From positions 15,446-79,445 of the forward strand of contig DATGEP010000019.1 of NCBI GenBank assembly GCA_035310125.1: a DNA stretch of 64,000 nucleotides, read 5' to 3'. The notes under the pieces were generated by a model, which saw nothing but the letters and a program-made list of their open reading frames with translations, ran no database searches and was not told the origin of the DNA. Position 1 is the first letter of the stretch; each line of letters opens with the position of its first letter. This stretch comes from DATGEP01 sp035310125 (GTDB lineage Bacteria > Chloroflexota > Ktedonobacteria > Ktedonobacterales > JADMIN01). A program made the position numbers and the translations under genes. Positions 60,473 through 64,000 of the stretch are shown here, in pieces.

Positions 60473-61426
60473 ATGTCCACTACTGGCCGGCCGCGGTGGT
60501 ACAAGCCCGATCGGGTGCTTGGCTTTCGCATGGTGCTGACGATGTTCTTGCTAGGACTGGTCTACGTCGTGTTCGGCGCCGTGCTGTGGAAGATTGGCGT
60601 CGGGCTGGGCTTTTTGATTTTCTTTGCCCTGATTATCGCCATCGTACAACTGTTTTTCGCGGACAAGATCGCGCTCGCCTCGATGGGGGCACGCATCGTC
60701 TCCGAGCAGGAAGCGCCCGAGCTGCATGACATGATCGGCCGCCTCGCCGCGGCAACGAACCTGCCGAAGCCGAAGGTCGCCATCGTCAACTCCAGCATTC
60801 CCAACGCCTTTGCGACTGGCCGTGACAAGAATCACGCCGTGGTTGCCGTGACAACCTCTATCTACCAGCAGCTGCCGCCGCAGGAGCTGGAGGCGGTGCT
60901 GGCGCACGAGATGACGCATATCATCAACCACGACATGCTGGTGATGACCATCGCGACGTTTTTCTCGATGGTGCTGGCGCTGCTCATGCGTAATCTCTTC
61001 TGGATCGGCATGTTTGGCGGCTTTGGTGGTGGCGGCGGCTACGGCGGCGGGCGCCGGAACAACGACGAGGGCGCGGGCTTCTTGCTGGCGATTTTGGCCT
61101 CGGTGGTCACCTACGTCGTGAGTTTTATCCTCATTCGTGCGCTCTCGCGCTACCGCGAGCTGGCGGCGGACCGTGGCTCGGCACTCATCACCGGCGCTCC
61201 TGAGAATTTGGCCTCGGCGCTGCTGCGCATCAGTAACACGATGAAGAATGCACGCATTCCACAGCAGGATTTCCGCACGGCGCAGGCGGTCAACGCGCTC
61301 TTCATTGTGCCGGCGCTGCGCGGCGACTCGCTGGCTGTCCTCTTCTCGACGCACCCTTCCATTGACGAGCGTGTACAGCGGCTCCAGGCGATGCAGCAGC
61401 AGATGGAGCAGGCCAAGAAGCTGTAA
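60473..61426 (+). CDS. htpX: HtpX-type membrane metalloprotease (M48)
   Basis: A 317-residue membrane protease of peptidase family M48. Two N-terminal membrane helices precede the active site H145-E-M-T-H149 (VLAHEMTHIINHD), and the third ligand is E229 (YRELAADR). A Gly-rich loop (FGGGGGYGGGRR) follows two more membrane helices. HtpX degrades damaged membrane proteins. Start ATG at 60473 follows GGGAG; the frame opens at 60422. The next gene, 152 bases on, is PspAB-like, a combination seen with envelope-stress functions in Actinobacteria and archaea. Confidence 0.92.
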   Translation: MSTTGRPRWYKPDRVLGFRMVLTMFLLGLVYVVFGAVLWKIGVGLGFLIFFALIIAIVQLFFADKIALASMGARIVSEQEAPELHDMIGRLAAATNLPKPKVAIVNSSIPNAFATGRDKNHAVVAVTTSIYQQLPPQELEAVLAHEMTHIINHDMLVMTIATFFSMVLALLMRNLFWIGMFGGFGGGGGYGGGRRNNDEGAGFLLAILASVVTYVVSFILIRALSRYRELAADRGSALITGAPENLASALLRISNTMKNARIPQQDFRTAQAVNALFIVPALRGDSLAVLFSTHPSIDERVQRLQAMQQQMEQAKKL

Positions 61427-61488
61427 AATCACCCGTCGCGGCACTGACATGCTGGCGCACGGTATGGATGGGCAGAAGCCCGGAAGGT

Positions 61489-61530
61489 GGGGCACGCGGA
61501 CGAGAGCTATAGTCTCTTGCCGCGTGCCCC
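61489..61530. other. long hairpin between htpX and the PspAB-like gene
   Basis: GGGGCACGCGG (61489-61499) pairs with CCGCGTGCCCC (61520-61530), and inside it CGAGAG (61501-61506) pairs with CTCTTG (61514-61519) around a seven-base loop, leaving one bulged A. No U-run follows, so it may be an mRNA-stability or attenuation structure rather than a simple terminator. Confidence 0.55.
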
Positions 61531-61578
61531 GGCTCGTGAGAGCCAGCAATCGTACATTCAGCGCAGGGGATAGAATTC

Positions 61579-62166
61579 GTGGGCATTCTCGACACACTGT
61601 TTGGCCGCCAGAAGCCCGTTCCGATAGGGCCGGAGCGCCTCTTTGCCATGAGCACCGCGCAGATCACGTTGGAGACGGAGCAGAACCTGACTCCGGCGGG
61701 CGAGGCCGCCATGTGCTTCAAGGGCGTCGCATCCGGCCCGTTCAATCAGATCCAGGGTGAGCTCGACCAACTGCTCAAGGTGGCGGGCAAGGGCGATAAC
61801 GTCGCCACCTATCGCTCGACGAAGGACGATCTCGGCTATACATGGCTCATCTTCGCCAGCACGGACTTTCAGACGCTCGTCACGACAATGCACGTTGCCA
61901 GCCGCACGCTACTGGATGAGGGATACGGAAGCCAGCTGCTCTTCGCCATCTTTTCCTTCAAGACCGAGCGCGGCGGCATTATGTACTGGATGTATAACTA
62001 CAAGCGCGGCTCGTTCTATCCCTTCGTTCCGCAGACTGACAGCCACGACAAGCTGCGGCGGCGCGACAACTCCGAAGAGCTGCGGCTGGCGGCGGCACTG
62101 AACAAAGAGCTACCTGTCGAGCAGGAGACGGAACGCTGGTTTCCCGTCTGGGATCTACCGCTGTAG
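61579..62166 (+). CDS. PspAB-like protein
   Basis: 195 residues starting at GTG 61579. The N-terminal MGILDTLFGRQKP and the core (FNQIQGELDQLLKV, then TWLIFAS, LVTTMHVASRTL) match the PspA-associated protein PspAB found beside HtpX or PspA in actinobacteria and haloarchaea. These are linked to envelope-stress (Psp) responses, but their biochemical role is not established. No pspA gene is present in the window. It sits behind a long hairpin (61489-61530) that may affect its expression relative to htpX. Confidence 0.72.
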   Translation: MGILDTLFGRQKPVPIGPERLFAMSTAQITLETEQNLTPAGEAAMCFKGVASGPFNQIQGELDQLLKVAGKGDNVATYRSTKDDLGYTWLIFASTDFQTLVTTMHVASRTLLDEGYGSQLLFAIFSFKTERGGIMYWMYNYKRGSFYPFVPQTDSHDKLRRRDNSEELRLAAALNKELPVEQETERWFPVWDLPL

Positions 62167-62282
62167 TCTGCTACCAATTCGCCTTGCGTGGTGGCCGTCG
62201 TATGACGGCCATTCATCATGCGGCATCAATTGCCCCTCCTTGCGATGGCGTATCAGCACGTATCAGAACCCGATTCGAGAGC

Positions 62283-63719
62283 ATGACCTCGACGGCGCGT
62301 TTCATCACCCTCGCTGGTGCTGAGTCCTTCGAGCTGCTCGCGACGGACGAGAGAGAGATGATCATCGAGACGTCACACATTGAGTCACCTCCCCAGCGCC
62401 TGCCGCTTCTCGCCCTCTACATCGCCAATGGTGTCTCACGCACCGGCGATGTGCTGATGTTCCTCGCAGTGCCGTGGTTCGTGCTCCAGACCACCGGCAG
62501 CGTCACGCAGACTGGCGTGGCCGCGTTCTGTTCCACCGCCTCAGTCGCGCTCTCCGCTGTGGTCGGCAGTGCGTTCGTAGACCGCGCCGGCTACCAGCGC
62601 GCCAGCGTCGTCAGCGATCTTGCCAGCATGCTTGGGGTCGCGTGTATCCCGCTGCTCGACATGACCGTCGGGCTGCCTTTCTGGGCACTGCTGGTACTGG
62701 TTTTCGTCGCGGGGCTGCTCACCACACCCGGCGCCACCGCGCGCCAGAGCCTGCTCCCCGACCTCGCCCACCGCGCGGACGTCCGCTTGGAGCGCGCGAC
62801 TGCCGCGGCTGACGGTGTGATACGCCTCTCGCGTTTTGTCGGCGCGCCGCTGGCGGGCATTCTCATCGCCATCATCGGCACAAGCAACCTGTTGTGGATT
62901 GATGCCGCTACCTTTGCCTTCTCGGCGCTGGCCGTTGGCTTCGCTGTGCCCGCGCCGCAAGCAGCCGCTGCCCGCGAGACCCTTGAGTCGCCCCCGCTCG
63001 ACATCGAGCTGGTCGAGCCGTTAGCACTGCCAGCGCCGTCGTTCGCGCGGGACGCGCGGGTAAGCGAGGCGGAGACGAGCGTCGCAGAGCCAACGCAGGG
63101 CTATTTCGCACGCGTGGCCAGCGGCTTTGCTTTCCTCTGGCGCGATCCCTGGCTGCGCTTCACGCTCCTCGCCGTCCTCGTCACCAACCTGCTCGACGCG
63201 GGGATGAGTGGGGTGCTGGCGCCCGCTTTTGTCAAGCAGGTTTATGGCAACGCGGTGGTGCTGGGCGCACTGATCGCGGGCTTCGGTGGCGCGGCATTCG
63301 CCGGAACACTTGTATTCGGCGCCATCGGTCACCGGCTTCCGCGACAACTCACGCTGGGCCTAACCTTCACCCTTGGAGGCGCCTCGCGCTTCTTTTGGAT
63401 CGTGCTGCTCGCGCCGTTTCCTGTCGCCATGATCGCCGTGCAGGCGCTGTGCGGCTTCTTCATCGGTCCTGTCAACCCGCTCATAGATACCATAGCCTAC
63501 GAGCGCGTGCCGGCGGCGATGCGCGCGCGGGTCTTCGGGGCGCTGACCGCTGGGGTGATGCTCGGCGCACCGCTCGGTGGGCTGCTTGCGGGGGTGCTTG
63601 CACCAGCTATTGGGGTCGAGCCGAGTATGCTGCTCTTTGGCGTCGTCTATTCGGTTGCCACGCTCAGCCTGCTCGTCAATCCCAGACTCCGTGTATTAGC
63701 TCTGCGTCCAACCACATAA
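62283..63719 (+). CDS. MFS transporter
   Basis: 478 residues with ten to twelve hydrophobic segments in two bundles and a long central loop of about 70 residues (RETLESPPLDIE..., Pro/Glu-rich). It belongs to the major facilitator superfamily, near the Bcr/EmrB- or Tetracycline/MFS_3-type exporters by the layout (SRTGDVLMFLAVPWFVLQTTG start and FIGPVNPLIDTIAYERVP later). Substrate unknown. ATG at 62283 is used; ATG at 62359 has GAGAGAG before it and is an alternative. Its end is separated from the next minus-strand gene by a strong palindromic terminator at 63783-63834. Confidence 0.82.
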   Translation: MTSTARFITLAGAESFELLATDEREMIIETSHIESPPQRLPLLALYIANGVSRTGDVLMFLAVPWFVLQTTGSVTQTGVAAFCSTASVALSAVVGSAFVDRAGYQRASVVSDLASMLGVACIPLLDMTVGLPFWALLVLVFVAGLLTTPGATARQSLLPDLAHRADVRLERATAAADGVIRLSRFVGAPLAGILIAIIGTSNLLWIDAATFAFSALAVGFAVPAPQAAAARETLESPPLDIELVEPLALPAPSFARDARVSEAETSVAEPTQGYFARVASGFAFLWRDPWLRFTLLAVLVTNLLDAGMSGVLAPAFVKQVYGNAVVLGALIAGFGGAAFAGTLVFGAIGHRLPRQLTLGLTFTLGGASRFFWIVLLAPFPVAMIAVQALCGFFIGPVNPLIDTIAYERVPAAMRARVFGALTAGVMLGAPLGGLLAGVLAPAIGVEPSMLLFGVVYSVATLSLLVNPRLRVLALRPTT

Positions 63720-63782
63720 CATCGCATTCGACAGCACGCCTCACGAGAGGCCGCATCCCACCATATAGGTGAGCAGCATGCT

Positions 63783-63834
63783 ATACGGAGAGCAATCGGC
63801 CCCGGCTCGCGAGCCGGGGCCGAATGCTCTCGTA
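63783..63834. terminator. long bidirectional hairpin terminator
   Basis: A perfect 28-base palindrome core (63796-63823; TCGGCCCCGGCTCG against its complement) is extended by outer arms ATACGGAGAGCA and TGCTCTCGTAT (one bulged base, mismatched A-A between). It lies between the convergent MFS and right-edge genes. Confidence 0.75.
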
Positions 63835-63880
63835 TGTTCGCCATTCTCACAAAGGGAGGGGGGCTGGGGTAAAAGAGCCC

Positions 63881-64000
63881 CTATTCCGCCGCGGGCGGCT
63901 GCTTCGCCTCCACGGTATGCAGGCGGGCGCGGGCCTCGTCTAATGACATGTCCGGCGCGGGCACGATCATATCCGATGGCAGCACCTCGTCCATGCCCAG
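63881..64000 (-). CDS. C-terminal end of an unknown protein (runs off the right edge)
   Basis: The last 39 codons and stop of a minus-strand gene whose start lies beyond the window. The readable end is LGMDEVLPSDMIVPAPDMSLDEARARLHTVEAKQPPAAE, seen here in short pieces: an acidic stretch, then an Ala-rich helix and a Pro/Ala tail. Nothing identifies the family. Codon pattern is consistent with a real gene and the terminator at 63783-63834 lies after the stop. Confidence 0.55.
   Translation of the reverse strand: MGMDEVLPSDMIVPAPDMSLDEARARLHTVEAKQPPAAE

Overview
The window is GC-rich, densely packed chromosomal DNA with genes on both strands. Gene content suggests a Chloroflexota bacterium, perhaps near Ktedonobacteria. 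The clues are a MurT/GatD pair (typical of Gram-positive-type walls), bacterial XPB plus a DUF790/Bax1 nuclease, HtpX next to a PspAB-like protein, a PATAN/CheY/CheW/CheA operon and a heme A synthase. The phylum assignment is inference from gene content, not from a marker-gene tree. No rRNA, CRISPR array, prophage or intact insertion sequence was seen. One tRNA-Leu(CAA) is present.

Layout. 0-5.3 kb: a truncated alpha/beta hydrolase, heme A synthase (ctaA), then an overlapping acyltransferase-GT2-GT4 glycan operon. 5.3-10.2 kb: a small hypothetical gene and an A-type Fe-S carrier, a TerC-family membrane protein, an SDR oxidoreductase, a small membrane protein and glutamyl-tRNA reductase (hemA). 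10.4-19.3 kb: folK, then a run of co-directional genes: a PATAN (DUF4388) protein, a CheY-like receiver, CheW, a hybrid CheA, then murT-gatD. 19.3-20.5 kb: sparse DNA with a strong terminator and a decayed beta-propeller gene fragment. 20.5-24.4 kb: a nucleotidyltransferase fused to a degenerate phosphomannomutase-like domain, and a PQQ-type sugar dehydrogenase.

24.4-34.6 kb: a large ImmA/IrrE-UvrD helicase fusion with a cysteine-cluster nuclease-like tail, a small Cys-rich protein, a membrane protein, argS, a membrane-anchored cyclophilin and uvrC. 34.6-41.6 kb: MoxR-DUF58-DUF4129 operon, an APC permease facing an Lrp/AsnC regulator, and an HD-GYP phosphodiesterase. 41.9-47.3 kb: an operon of XPB-like helicase, DUF790 (Bax1-like) nuclease and a DnaJ-type CxxC zinc-repeat protein. 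47.5-54.7 kb: two small proteins, a Ca2+/H+ antiporter-like carrier, a methyltransferase, tex and a tyrosine-recombinase-fold protein with substituted catalytic residues. 54.7-64 kb: a TIM-barrel glycoside-hydrolase-like protein, tRNA-Leu, tatC/tatA, a methyltransferase, htpX-pspAB, an MFS transporter and the 3' end of an unknown gene.

The genes fall into core enzymes (hemA, folK, argS, murT/gatD, tat), genome maintenance (uvrC, XPB-DUF790, ImmA-UvrD) and envelope or signalling functions. The least ordinary loci are the ImmA-UvrD fusion, the XPB-DUF790-CxxC operon, the receptor-less PATAN/Che operon, the degenerate recombinase, and low-complexity insertions inside conserved enzymes. One of those insertions shares an exact 20-nt word with the neighbouring helicase gene, read in a different frame.
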